NCBI RefSeq assembly: GCF_025567095.1
Contig: NZ_JAOQJH010000001.1
DNA from: Anthropogastromicrobium aceti
GTDB lineage: Bacteria > Bacillota > Clostridia > Lachnospirales > Lachnospiraceae
Reading direction: 5' to 3' (one strand)
Length of the DNA: 64,000 nt
The position numbers and the translations under genes were made by a program. The notes below the pieces were generated by a model. That model made no database searches. It was not told the origin of the DNA and was given only the letters and a program-made list of their open reading frames with translations. Positions 9,194 to 17,322 of this stretch are shown here, piece by piece (the first letter of the stretch is position 1; each line of letters opens with the position of its first letter).

Positions 9194-9239
9194 GAATAAG
9201 GAACCGAAAAAGGTCTTTATGAAACGTTTATGCGGACTT
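9174..9239 (+). terminator. 14-bp perfect inverted repeat, terminator or start-occluding hairpin
   Basis: AAGTCCGCATAAAC (9174-9187) is repeated as its exact reverse complement at 9226-9239, with a 38-nt loop, followed by a T-rich stretch (TCTTTTATTTTTCTTT). Downstream of gerW this can act as a terminator. The right arm lies inside the start of the next small gene, and the loop holds that gene's -10 box, ribosome site and ATG, so only read-through RNA could form the hairpin. Confidence 0.55.
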
Positions 9240-9362
9240 CTTTTATTTTTCTTTGGACTGGGAATGGCAGTGATGCTTTTTGTCCCAGTTTGTCTTTGCT
9301 CAGTAATAGTGATTTTATTTTGCCTTATTTTAGGGTATGTTCTATTTTGCTGCGGATGCTAA
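9219..9362 (+). CDS. Small cysteine-rich membrane protein
   Basis: This 47-residue protein begins MKRLCGLLLFFFGLGMAV and is hydrophobic for almost its whole length, consistent with one or two membrane spans. It has six cysteines, the last ones in a terminal FCCGC. The ATG at 9219 is chosen because AAAAAGG lies 5 nt upstream and because an in-frame ATG at 9192 overlaps the -10 box of the only visible promoter. No function is known to me. Its place beside gerW could hint at spore or envelope biology, which is inference only. Confidence 0.55.
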   Translation: MKRLCGLLLFFFGLGMAVMLFVPVCLCSVIVILFCLILGYVLFCCGC

Positions 9363-9373
9363 TTTTAGACAGA

Positions 9374-9405
9374 AAAAAAGCAGTCGACAAGCGACCGCTT
9401 TAAAT
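9374..9405 (-). terminator. Terminator of rpmB
   Basis: On the minus strand a short stem (GCGGTCG ... CGACTGC, with one unpaired change) is followed by a run of seven T, 20 to 45 nt downstream of the rpmB stop. Confidence 0.6.
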
Positions 9406-9421
9406 CATACCCGTAACGAAA

Positions 9422-9607
9422 TTAAGCTCTCTCAACATAGCCAGAGCGTAAACAGGAAGTACAAACGTACATCTTCTTGTTGGTTCCGTTGACACTTACT
9501 CTAACGGACTTAACATTGGACTTCCAAACCGCATTACTTCTTCTATGGGAATGGCTAACATTGTTTCCGAAATGAGCACCCTTCTGACAGATCTCACACT
9601 TTGCCAT
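9422..9607 (-). CDS. rpmB: Ribosomal protein L28
   Basis: This 61-residue L28 starts MAKCEICQKGAHFGNNVSHS and contains the expected KMYVCTSCLRSG near its end. Cys4 and Cys7 plus the later CTSC pair form the four-cysteine, zinc-binding form of L28. The start at 9607 has AAGGAGG upstream. It is a lone gene transcribed against its neighbours with its own terminator. Confidence 0.94.
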   Translation of the reverse strand: MAKCEICQKGAHFGNNVSHSHRRSNAVWKSNVKSVRVSVNGTNKKMYVCTSCLRSGYVERA

Positions 9608-9759
9608 AAATCGCACCTCCTTACGCAAATGTAGCCGTATAGGCTCACAACATAGATATCATAACAGATATTCAGAAAAAAATCAAGGACTTTTTTTAAA
9701 AAGATTTAAAAAGGATTATTACAGTGAACTGTAGTCATTCCAGATCAAAAGGATTTTGC

Positions 9760-9788
9760 TTGACTTATACGTGGTAATGAGATATTCT
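9760..9788 (+). promoter_or_regulatory. Sigma-A promoter of the asp23-fakA-recG group
   Basis: TTGACT (9760-9765), a 17-nt spacer and TATTCT (9783-9788) precede a leader of about 125 nt to the Asp23 gene. The rest of the 9608-9921 intergenic region holds only a short GAATTAATAAATTC palindrome at about 9822. Confidence 0.6.
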
Positions 9789-9921
9789 AAACATAGAGTA
9801 TTCTGCTTAGAATCCGTCCAGAATTAATAAATTCTCTGATGGAATACTAGGAGCAGGCTCTTAGTCTAAGTCAGAATCAGTAAAAATGTATTTTCTGAAT
9901 TTGTTAGTTGGAGGTAACCGA

Positions 9922-10278
9922 ATGAAGGGACGTATATCGAATCCTCAGGGTGATGTTATGATCAGAACAGATGTCATCGCAAAGTATGCAGGTTCTATGG
10001 CGGTGGAATGCTTCGGTATTGTTGGTATGGCCAGTGTCAGCATGAAGGACGGACTTGTTCATCTGCTAAAAAAGGACAGCATAACAAGAGGCATTAATGT
10101 ATCATTAGAAGATAATGAGCTTACAATTGATTTCCATGTAATTGTTTCATATGGAGTAAGTATTCTGGCTGTATACAACAATTTAACGGATAGTGTAAAG
10201 TACCATGTTGAGGAGTTTACAGGAATTCGTGTTAAAAAAATTAATATGTATGTAGAGGGTGTCAGAGTCATTGACTGA
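9922..10278 (+). CDS. Asp23/Gls24 family envelope stress protein
   Basis: This 118-residue Asp23/Gls24 family protein (YloU-like) contains the family's beta-alpha core, including VIAKYAGSMAVECFGIVGMA and VKYHVEEFTGIRVKKINMYV. Members are cytoplasmic, membrane-associated proteins linked to envelope homeostasis. The start at 9922 is preceded by TTGGAGG; an upstream in-frame ATG (9886) is not supported by homology. The order yloU-like then yloV/fakA-like then recG is conserved in Firmicutes and supports both this call and the next. Confidence 0.9.
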   Translation: MKGRISNPQGDVMIRTDVIAKYAGSMAVECFGIVGMASVSMKDGLVHLLKKDSITRGINVSLEDNELTIDFHVIVSYGVSILAVYNNLTDSVKYHVEEFTGIRVKKINMYVEGVRVID

Positions 10279-10313
10279 TCAGTGACAGATGCCGCCTAAG
10301 GAGGAGCTATATT

Positions 10314-12002
10314 TTGGGTAGTAATGTGATAGACGCAGGTTTATTAAAGCGCATGTTTCTTGCAGGCGTGGCAAATCTGGAATCAAAGAAAGAATGGATT
10401 AACGAATTAAATGTATTCCCAGTGCCGGATGGTGATACAGGAACAAATATGACACTTACAATTCTCTCCGCAGCAAGGGAAGTAAATTCTGTTGAGGAAC
10501 CAACGATGGAGACGTTAGCAAAAGCGATTTCATCTGGTTCACTGCGCGGTGCTAGAGGTAACTCAGGTGTTATTTTGTCTCAGCTGTTCCGTGGCTTTAC
10601 AAAGGCCATCAAGTACAGTACAGAGATTGATATGGAGCTGCTTGCAGAAGCTTTGCAGCGTGCAACAGAGACAGCTTACAAGGCTGTTATGAAGCCGAAG
10701 GAAGGTACAATCCTTACTGTTGCAAAGGGAATTTCTGATAAAGCGAAAGAACTTGCACAAAGCGGCTGCGATATGGATGTTTTTATTCAGGAACTGTTAA
10801 AGGAAGGCGATTATGTATTAAGTCAGACACCAGAGATGCTTCCTGTTTTAAAGCAGGCAGGCGTTGTTGATTCTGGCGGACAGGGTCTGATGCAGGTATT
10901 AAAGGGTGCATATGATGGTTATCTTGGAAAAGAGATCACATTCACCGCTGAAAAGCCAGCTGCATCACGCACTGCAACAGGTGCAGCAAACGATGAAATC
11001 GATACTGCAGATATTAAGTTTGGCTATTGCACCGAATTTATTATTATGACAAGCCGTGCCTTTACACACGAGGATGAGAAGGAGTTTAAAGCATTCCTGT
11101 CTTCTATAGGTGACTCTATCGTGTGCGTAGCAGATGATGAGCTTGTTAAAGTACATGTGCATACAAATGATCCAGGTCTTGCAATTCAAAAGGCACTTAC
11201 CTATGGTCAGCTGACAAGCATGAAGATTGATAACATGCGTGAAGAGCATCAGGAGCGCGTTATCAAGAATGCAGAGAGAGAAGCTATCAAGCAGGCAGAG
11301 GAAGATCGTAAGGAGCGTGAGCAGGAAGACAAGTCCAAGTGGAAGGAATATGGCTTTATAAGCGTATCTGCCGGTGCAGGAATTGGAGAAATTTTTAAGG
11401 GGCTTGGTGTCGATTATTTAATCGAGGGCGGACAGACCATGAATCCAAGTACAGAGGATATGCTTAATGCAATTCGTCGGGTTCCGGCAAGAAACATTTT
11501 TATTCTGCCGAACAATTCCAATATCATAATGGCAGCAAAGCAGGCAAAGCAGCTGACAAAGGATAAGGAAATTTTTGTAATTCCGACAAAAACTATCCCG
11601 CAGGGTATTACTGCTATCATTAATTTTGTACCGGATAGTTCGATGGAAGAAAATGCAGAGAACATGACAGAGAGCATCAAGAGTGTCAAGACAGGACAGA
11701 TTACTTATGCTGTTCGTGATACGATGATCGACAATATCGAGATTCATAAGGATGACATTATTGGTCTTGGTGATAAGGGAATGCTGGCAGATGGAACAGA
11801 TATCAACGATGTTGCATTTGAGACTGTATGTAAGATGATGTCTGAGGATTCTGAACTGATCAGTATTTATTATGGTCAGGAAATTGATGAGGCAAGAGCT
11901 AAGGAGCTTTGTGATCGTTTGAGCGAAGAGTTCCCATCTGTTGATGTTGAGGTTAATGCCGGAAATCAGCCAGTATACTATTATTTCTTATCAGTAGAGT
12001 AA
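10314..12002 (+). CDS. DAK2-domain fatty-acid-kinase-like protein (YloV/FakA family)
   Basis: This 562-residue protein starts at TTG (10314) after AAGGAGG. Its N-terminal DAK2 (DhaL-like) domain shows ELNVFPVPDGDTGTNM (about 28-43) and GSLRGARGNSGVILSQLFRG, which bind ADP-Mg. The middle and C-terminal parts match the YloV/FakA family (IFILPNNSNIIMAAKQA at about 398). FakA homologues phosphorylate fatty acids bound to FakB (DegV) proteins for incorporation into phospholipid. No fakB is in the window. The context with asp23 and recG is the usual one. Confidence 0.9.
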   Translation: MGSNVIDAGLLKRMFLAGVANLESKKEWINELNVFPVPDGDTGTNMTLTILSAAREVNSVEEPTMETLAKAISSGSLRGARGNSGVILSQLFRGFTKAIKYSTEIDMELLAEALQRATETAYKAVMKPKEGTILTVAKGISDKAKELAQSGCDMDVFIQELLKEGDYVLSQTPEMLPVLKQAGVVDSGGQGLMQVLKGAYDGYLGKEITFTAEKPAASRTATGAANDEIDTADIKFGYCTEFIIMTSRAFTHEDEKEFKAFLSSIGDSIVCVADDELVKVHVHTNDPGLAIQKALTYGQLTSMKIDNMREEHQERVIKNAEREAIKQAEEDRKEREQEDKSKWKEYGFISVSAGAGIGEIFKGLGVDYLIEGGQTMNPSTEDMLNAIRRVPARNIFILPNNSNIIMAAKQAKQLTKDKEIFVIPTKTIPQGITAIINFVPDSSMEENAENMTESIKSVKTGQITYAVRDTMIDNIEIHKDDIIGLGDKGMLADGTDINDVAFETVCKMMSEDSELISIYYGQEIDEARAKELCDRLSEEFPSVDVEVNAGNQPVYYYFLSVE

Positions 12003-12021
12003 TCTTTATAAGGAGGCAGCC

Positions 12022-14019
12022 GTGAATTACGACGATCCCATTACATGTTTAAAGGGAATCGGAGAGAAGACGGCAGCGCTTTACGAAAAATTGGGGATTG
12101 TAACCATTGGAGAACTTATGCGTTATTACCCCCGAAGCTATGAACGATTTGAACCACCAGTCACGATCCGGGCCGCAGCTGTAATGGATTTCGCAGCGGT
12201 CCGGGTCGTGATTTGTTCTTATCCGACAATAAAGCGTGTGCGTAATCTCTCTATTATAAATACAAAGGTGCGCGATGAGGAAGGAAGTGAGCTTCGTGTT
12301 ACTTGGTTTCAGACAACTTATTTGGCAAGCGTGCTTCGTCCAGGCGGGTGGTATGTGCTTCGCGGAAAGCTTTCAGGAAATGGTAAATCACGAACACTTG
12401 ATCAGCCTCAGGTTTATGCACTTGATGCATATGAACAGCTTCAAAAATCACTGCAGCCTGTTTATGCACTGACAGCAAAAATCACATCAAAAAGCATTTC
12501 AAAGGCAGTTGCAGCAGCATATGATGCTGGTGTAAAACAGAAGGCCACGATTCCAGAAAAGGTGCTTTCACAGTATAATTTGCTACCAGAGGATGAGGCT
12601 GGATATCTTATGCATTTTCCAAAAGATGAAGTGCAGCTGACACATGCACGAAAGACAATAGCGTTTGGCGAATTTTATCATTTCTTGCTTGGCGTAAATC
12701 AGATGAAAAAGCGGCTTTTGCAGGAGAAAAACCATTTCGCACTGACACGGCGTGAGGAAGTCATAAATCTGATTAAACAGCTTCCATATGATTTGACAGG
12801 CGCGCAGCTTCGCACAATTGAAGAAATTACACAGGATATGACAGGTGATCATATGATGAGCCGTTTGCTACAGGGAGATGTAGGTTCAGGAAAAACTATC
12901 GTTGCCTTTCTTTCAATGTATCAGGCTGCATTATGTCATTATCAAAGCGCTCTTATGGCACCAACTGAGGTATTAGCGTCACAGCATTATCAGGGTTTTA
13001 CTGAATTATCAGAGCGTTATCATCTGAATCTTTCAATTGTTTTATTGACAGGCTCCATGCGTGCAGGACAAAAAAAAGAGGCACTTCGTCAGATTAGAGA
13101 GCATGAGGCAGATATTGTGATTGGAACACATGCCGTTATTCAGGAAAAAGTTGAGTTCGATGATCTGGCACTTGTAATTACAGATGAGCAGCATCGCTTC
13201 GGAGTAGCACAGCGTGATGCTTTAAGCAAGAAAGGTCATACTCCGCACGTGCTTGTAATGAGCGCGACACCAATTCCAAGAAGTCTGGCGATGATTCTTT
13301 ATGGAGACCTTGATATTTCTATTATGGATGAGCTTCCGGCAAAAAGGCTGCCAATAAAAAATTGTGTGGTCAATATTTCATACCGTCCAAAGGCATGGGA
13401 TTTTATAATAAAGCAGGTGCAGGCAGGACACCAAGCGTATGTGATCTGTCCCATGGTAGAAGAGAGCGAGACATCGCAGGGGGCAGATGTTGTCAGTTAT
13501 ACAGAACAGCTGAGAGAAGTTTTGCCTTCCTATATTTCAATTGAGTATCTTCATGGAAAAATGAAAGCCAAAGAAAAAGATGATATTATGGCACATTTTG
13601 CAAAGAATGAGACGCAGGTACTTGTTTCGACAACAGTAATCGAGGTTGGAATTAATGTACCAAATGCAACTGTCATTTTGATTGAGGATGCACAGCGCTT
13701 TGGCCTGGCACAGCTGCATCAGCTTCGTGGTCGTGTTGGGCGCGGTGATGCGCAGTCATATTGCATAATGATAGACACCTCAGGAAAAGAAGAATCAGCA
13801 AAGCGTCTTGAAGTACTCAATCATTCAAACGATGGCTTTGCAATTGCAAACGAAGATTTAAAGCTTCGCGGACCTGGTGATTTTTTTGGAATACGTCAGA
13901 GCGGTGAAATTGCCTTTGCAGTCGCTGATATCTATCAGGATGCGCAGCTTTTAAAGTGGGCGAAAGAGGCTGCCGACAGTGCGCAGGTTATGGCAGCGGT
14001 GGAGACGCACAGCATTTAG
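12022..14019 (+). CDS. recG: ATP-dependent DNA helicase RecG
   Basis: RecG (665 aa, GTG start after AAGGAGGC) remodels stalled replication forks and branched DNA. The N-terminal wedge/OB region (about 1-220) begins NYDDPITCLKGIGEKTAALY. Helicase motifs are clear: Walker A LLQGDVGSGKTIVAF (about 287-301), DEQHRFG (about 390), SATPIPRSLA, and motif VI QLHQLRGRVGRG. The length is close to the family norm. Confidence 0.96.
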   Translation: MNYDDPITCLKGIGEKTAALYEKLGIVTIGELMRYYPRSYERFEPPVTIRAAAVMDFAAVRVVICSYPTIKRVRNLSIINTKVRDEEGSELRVTWFQTTYLASVLRPGGWYVLRGKLSGNGKSRTLDQPQVYALDAYEQLQKSLQPVYALTAKITSKSISKAVAAAYDAGVKQKATIPEKVLSQYNLLPEDEAGYLMHFPKDEVQLTHARKTIAFGEFYHFLLGVNQMKKRLLQEKNHFALTRREEVINLIKQLPYDLTGAQLRTIEEITQDMTGDHMMSRLLQGDVGSGKTIVAFLSMYQAALCHYQSALMAPTEVLASQHYQGFTELSERYHLNLSIVLLTGSMRAGQKKEALRQIREHEADIVIGTHAVIQEKVEFDDLALVITDEQHRFGVAQRDALSKKGHTPHVLVMSATPIPRSLAMILYGDLDISIMDELPAKRLPIKNCVVNISYRPKAWDFIIKQVQAGHQAYVICPMVEESETSQGADVVSYTEQLREVLPSYISIEYLHGKMKAKEKDDIMAHFAKNETQVLVSTTVIEVGINVPNATVILIEDAQRFGLAQLHQLRGRVGRGDAQSYCIMIDTSGKEESAKRLEVLNHSNDGFAIANEDLKLRGPGDFFGIRQSGEIAFAVADIYQDAQLLKWAKEAADSAQVMAAVETHSI

Positions 14020-14186
14020 AGTTTCTGATATAAAAATTTCTCATAACTTACCAGCGTAATCTTTTTATCTGTGCATATACTAGGAATGTAACAAACAACA
14101 AAGCTTTGATGTAAAGTTACAAACAACACACTTACAAAAAAACTGTGAAACAGAGCAATACGCACAGAAAAAAAGGAGGACTACTG

Positions 14187-14396
14187 ATGTCTACAAATAA
14201 GAACAGTAATCGAATTGAAGTACCAGAAGCGAAGCAGGCGCTCGACCAGTTTAAGATGGAGGTTGCTGATGAGCTGGGTGTACCGTTAACAAACGGTTAT
14301 AACGGAAATCTGACCTCTTACCAGAACGGAAGTGTCGGAGGCTATATGGTGAAGAAGATGATTGAAAAGCAGGAAAAGGAAATGTCCAATAAGTAA
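14187..14396 (+). CDS. Alpha/beta-type small acid-soluble spore protein
   Basis: This 69-residue SASP has the family core PEAKQALDQFKMEVADELGV and a LTSYQNGSVGGYMVKKMIE segment. Such proteins coat and protect DNA in dormant spores, so the organism very likely sporulates. The ATG at 14187 has AAAAAGGAGGA in front; an in-frame ATG at 14145 lacks such a site. Expression is expected under the forespore sigma-G; I could not find a convincing sigma-G promoter in the 14020-14186 gap. Confidence 0.92.
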   Translation: MSTNKNSNRIEVPEAKQALDQFKMEVADELGVPLTNGYNGNLTSYQNGSVGGYMVKKMIEKQEKEMSNK

Positions 14397-14416
14397 TCGT
14401 CTAAGCCAGTAACAAG

Positions 14417-14451
14417 AAGGAAGCAGGGACAAATACTCTGCTTCCTTTTTT
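14417..14451 (+). terminator. Rho-independent terminator of the SASP gene
   Basis: GGAAGCAG (14419-14426) pairs with CTGCTTCC (14438-14445), followed by six T. Confidence 0.9.
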
Positions 14452-14481
14452 GCGTGAATAAATAAAACCGCGAAAAAGCAC

Positions 14482-14510
14482 TTGTCAGATTGTTTTTTGC
14501 ATACTATAAT
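14482..14510 (+). promoter_or_regulatory. Sigma-A promoter of rsmD-coaD
   Basis: TTGTCA (14482-14487), a 17-nt spacer and a perfect TATAAT (14505-14510) lie 66 nt before rsmD. Confidence 0.75.
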
Positions 14511-14576
14511 AGAGTAGTTAGAGTATACAAAACTACAAAATTTAGAAAAACAAACATAGAACAAGGTGGAAGACAT

Positions 14577-15143
14577 ATGAGAGTAATTGCAGGTACAGCC
14601 AGAAGGTTGCCACTTGTTACACCAAAAGGAATGGAAACGCGTCCAACTACGGACCGTATAAAAGAAACGTTATTTAATATTCTCCAGAATGACTTGTCAG
14701 GCTGTCATTTTCTTGATTTGTTTGCAGGAAGCGGTGCTATAGGCATTGAGGCATTAAGCCGCGGTGCTGCAAAGGCTGTTTTTGTAGATAACAGCAAAGA
14801 AGCACTTTCGTGTATTCGTCAGAATCTGGAAAAGACGCATCTGGCAGACAGGGCAATAGTTATTGGTCAGGATTGTGCAGGTGCTATACATGCATTGGAT
14901 GCAAAAAAAATGCATTTTGATATTATCTTTATGGATCCGCCCTATCAGCTGAATGCAGAAAAGGAAGTGCTCACTGCAATTGCTGACAGCAAAATAGCTG
15001 ATGAGGATACGCAGATTATAATCGAAGCAACACTTGACAGAGAGTTTAGCGAGGATGAACTTGCTTGCTTTGATGTTGTTCGCGTAAAGGAATACAAGAC
15101 AAACAAACATATTTTTTTGCAAAAAAGCAGTCGGGAGGCATAA
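14577..15143 (+). CDS. rsmD: 16S rRNA (guanine966-N2)-methyltransferase RsmD
   Basis: RsmD (188 aa) methylates G966 of 16S rRNA. The N-terminus MRVIAGTARRLPLVTPKGME and TRPTTDRIKETLFNIL are characteristic. The SAM-binding motif is FLDLFAGSGAIGIEALSRGA, and the catalytic loop is FMDPPYQL (about 119-126). The ATG at 14577 follows AAGGTGG. It directly precedes coaD by 6 nt, matching Bacillus ylbH-ylbI. Confidence 0.94.
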   Translation: MRVIAGTARRLPLVTPKGMETRPTTDRIKETLFNILQNDLSGCHFLDLFAGSGAIGIEALSRGAAKAVFVDNSKEALSCIRQNLEKTHLADRAIVIGQDCAGAIHALDAKKMHFDIIFMDPPYQLNAEKEVLTAIADSKIADEDTQIIIEATLDREFSEDELACFDVVRVKEYKTNKHIFLQKSSREA

Positions 15144-15149
15144 GTCAGT

Positions 15150-15644
15150 ATGGGAAAGACAATAGCAATTTATCCGGGAAGCTTTGACCCAGTGACACGC
15201 GGCCATATGGATATTATCGAGCGTGCCAGTAAAACAGTTGATCATTTGATTGTTGGTGTGCTTGTAAACAGTGCAAAATCACCGCTGTTTACAGTGGAGG
15301 AAAGGGTTGCTTTGCTAAAGCAGGTGACAGCGCAATATCCCAATGTAGAGATTCGTTCCTTTGAAGGACTGCTTGTTGATTTTGCGCGTGCGAGTGGTGC
15401 ACATATTTTAATCAGAGGATTAAGAGCAGTCACTGATTTTGAGTATGAACTTCAGATGTCACAGACAAATCGAAAGGTTGCACCAGAGGTTGATACGATT
15501 TTCTTTACAACCAGCCTGGAATATGCATACCTTAGCTCTAGCATTGTAAAAGAAGTTGCCCAGTACGGAGGCGATATAAGTGCATTTGTCGCAGAACCAG
15601 TTGAAAAGGCTATCAAGCAAAAGTTTGCACAAAGAAATAAATAA
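15150..15644 (+). CDS. coaD: Phosphopantetheine adenylyltransferase
   Basis: CoaD (164 aa) transfers AMP to 4'-phosphopantetheine to give dephospho-CoA. The nucleotidyltransferase TxGH-like signature is AIYPGSFDPVTRGHMDII at the N-terminus, and the second substrate motif is LIRGLRAVTDFEYELQMSQT. The C-terminal SSSIVKEVAQYGGDI is typical. The length is normal. It is co-transcribed with rsmD. Confidence 0.96.
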   Translation: MGKTIAIYPGSFDPVTRGHMDIIERASKTVDHLIVGVLVNSAKSPLFTVEERVALLKQVTAQYPNVEIRSFEGLLVDFARASGAHILIRGLRAVTDFEYELQMSQTNRKVAPEVDTIFFTTSLEYAYLSSSIVKEVAQYGGDISAFVAEPVEKAIKQKFAQRNK

Positions 15645-15697
15645 AAGTAAAAAAGCAGACGTTTGATATGACGTCTGATATAAAGGAGAAAATTAAA

Positions 15698-16297
15698 ATG
15701 AGCAAAATTGAACAGTTAATTGGAGAAATTGAAGAGTTTATTGATGGCTGCAAGCTTCAGCCGTTTTCTAGCACAAAGATTGTTGTAGATAAGGCACAGT
15801 TAGAAGATCTTTTAGTAGAGCTTCGTCACCGCACACCTGATGAGATCAAAAAATATCAGAAGATTTTAAACAACAAGGATGCGATCATCAACGATGCGAA
15901 GCAGCAGGCAGAGGCTATTATCAGTGCTGCAAACGTTCAGACAAGCGAGATGGTTAACCAGAGTGAGATCACAAAGCGTGCTTATGCAAGAGCAAACGAA
16001 ATCATCACACAGGCAACACAGCAGGCAAACGAAATTGTTAATAAGGCAATTGAGGATGCAAATGCACTTCGTACAGGTGCAATTGCTTATACTGATGATA
16101 TGATGGGAAGTATGGAGCAGACTCTTGCACAGGGCTTAGACGGATTAAAGGAAAAGTATGAGGAGATGTTATCCACTATGAATACTACCGTTGAGACAAT
16201 CCGTGCAAATCGTAAGGAGCTGCCAAAGGCAGAAGATGTAATCATCAGTGCCGCACCTGCAGATACGGCAGAAGAAGAGCAGTCTGAAGAAGAATAA
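15698..16297 (+). CDS. Coiled-coil protein of unknown function
   Basis: This 199-residue protein starts at 15698 (AAAGGAG upstream) and is largely coiled coil from about residue 45 to 175, rich in Ala/Gln/Glu (for example ITQATQQANEIVNKAIEDAN). It begins MSKIEQLIGEIEEFIDGC and ends in an acidic tail. Automated annotation often names such proteins ATPase or DivIVA-like because of the coiled coil, but I see no P-loop. It follows coaD and ends at a strong terminator, so it belongs to that operon. A scaffold or cell-division role would be a guess. Confidence 0.75.
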   Translation: MSKIEQLIGEIEEFIDGCKLQPFSSTKIVVDKAQLEDLLVELRHRTPDEIKKYQKILNNKDAIINDAKQQAEAIISAANVQTSEMVNQSEITKRAYARANEIITQATQQANEIVNKAIEDANALRTGAIAYTDDMMGSMEQTLAQGLDGLKEKYEEMLSTMNTTVETIRANRKELPKAEDVIISAAPADTAEEEQSEEE

Positions 16298-16311
16298 AAT
16301 TCAGGCTTATA

Positions 16312-16344
16312 GGCCGCTGCCTGATGCAGCGGTCTTTCCTTTTC
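16312..16344 (+). terminator. Rho-independent terminator
   Basis: GGCCGCTGC (16312-16320) pairs with GCAGCGGTC (16326-16334) over a 5-nt loop, followed by TTTCCTTTT. It ends the rsmD operon; the convergent ylbJ-like gene ends 22 nt further on. Confidence 0.88.
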
Positions 16345-16365
16345 TAAGTCTAAATAAGTCTAAAT

Positions 16366-17259
16366 TTAACTATTCAGAAAAAGAAAACATAGACTGCTGC
16401 ACAGCCCAAATAAAAAACGCACAAGTATGTAACGAAATATCGGAAAATCAGATTGCTGCCAGGCTTGGCGCACCTGAATATGAACACAGATACCGCCAAA
16501 GCCAAGTAAAAAAAGACAGATGGCTGATTTGTAACGCAAAGAAAGTGTATTGAGGGAACTAATCTTGCTGATCCCAGTTGTCATTTCAAGCATTCCGATT
16601 AAGATCGTTTGGGCGGTTGATTGTGGCGTTGCAATAGTTAAAAATTCAGAAAGAATCGAGAAAAACATTAAAAGTACACCGATTCTAACTAAAAGAAGCA
16701 GACAAGTATCGCAGATATCATTTAGCGAAGGCTCTGGCGAAGATGTTTCTTGTACATTTTTTTCAGTTGAAATACTGCGTTTTGCTACGGATTTTAAGAG
16801 AAAAAGAAGCGTGCACAGCAAAAAAGATGCGAAAAAAGGCAGATAGGCACATAAAAGAAAAACAAAACGCATTTTTGTAGGCAGCGCAAGCAAAGCAGAT
16901 GCGACAAAGCCAGACAAAAATAGTGGGCTTGGCAGCTGAACAAAGCAAACAATCCACCGAGCTGCCCGTTTGGAGAGAAGTTTGCTGGCGTACAGACCAC
17001 TGCATGTCAGAGCACCCATCGGACTTCCACATAAAAGTCCACTTAGAAAAGCTGCGCCAGATGGAAAAGGAAGATGTTTTAATGCGGCTTGTACGGATTT
17101 TCGGCTAATCAAAAAGGATGCGGCAGCCATTGCAGGAAACAGAGCTGGCAAAATCTGTTTGTACCACAGCGAAAGACCTTTCGTGGCGCCGAGCGTACAC
17201 AGTGCAGGATTATAAATTAAAAATATTAGAAATACGGCAGAGAAAAGAGTAAGAAGCAT
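16366..17259 (-). CDS. ylbJ: YlbJ-like sporulation integral membrane protein (nucleoside-recognition/Gate domain)
   Basis: This protein of about 297 residues has many hydrophobic spans and two Gate-type segments; conserved patches include WYKQILPALFPAMAA, GLLCGSPMGALTCSGLY and FVQLPSPLFLSGFV. It matches the nucleoside-recognition/Gate family that includes YlbJ, needed for spore cortex formation in Bacillus. Its place next to rsmD-coaD (ylbH-ylbI in Bacillus) strengthens the call, although here it is on the opposite strand. The ATG at 17259 is favoured by GGTGG upstream; an in-frame ATG at 17274 is possible. Confidence 0.8.
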   Translation of the reverse strand: MLLTLFSAVFLIFLIYNPALCTLGATKGLSLWYKQILPALFPAMAAASFLISRKSVQAALKHLPFPSGAAFLSGLLCGSPMGALTCSGLYASKLLSKRAARWIVCFVQLPSPLFLSGFVASALLALPTKMRFVFLLCAYLPFFASFLLCTLLFLLKSVAKRSISTEKNVQETSSPEPSLNDICDTCLLLLVRIGVLLMFFSILSEFLTIATPQSTAQTILIGMLEMTTGISKISSLNTLSLRYKSAICLFLLGFGGICVHIQVRQAWQQSDFPIFRYILVRFLFGLCSSLCFLFLNS

Positions 17260-17322
17260 ACAGCCACCAGGCATTTATCTTGCTTTATTTTATGCCAGCG
17301 ATAAGAAAAACATGAGGTGTAT

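Noticed and set aside
10965..11747. Several minus-strand open frames inside the DAK2-domain gene
   Set aside because: All mirror the codon pattern of the FakA-like gene and have no start signals or homology.
14754..15245. Long minus-strand open frame of 163 codons opposite rsmD and coaD
   Set aside because: It lies fully over two well-recognised plus-strand genes, has no ribosome site, and its translation (Cys/Asn/Ile-rich) resembles no protein. It is a shadow frame.
16550..16846. Plus-strand 98-codon frame inside the ylbJ-like gene
   Set aside because: It is antisense to a recognised membrane protein gene, has no ribosome site and is low in complexity.
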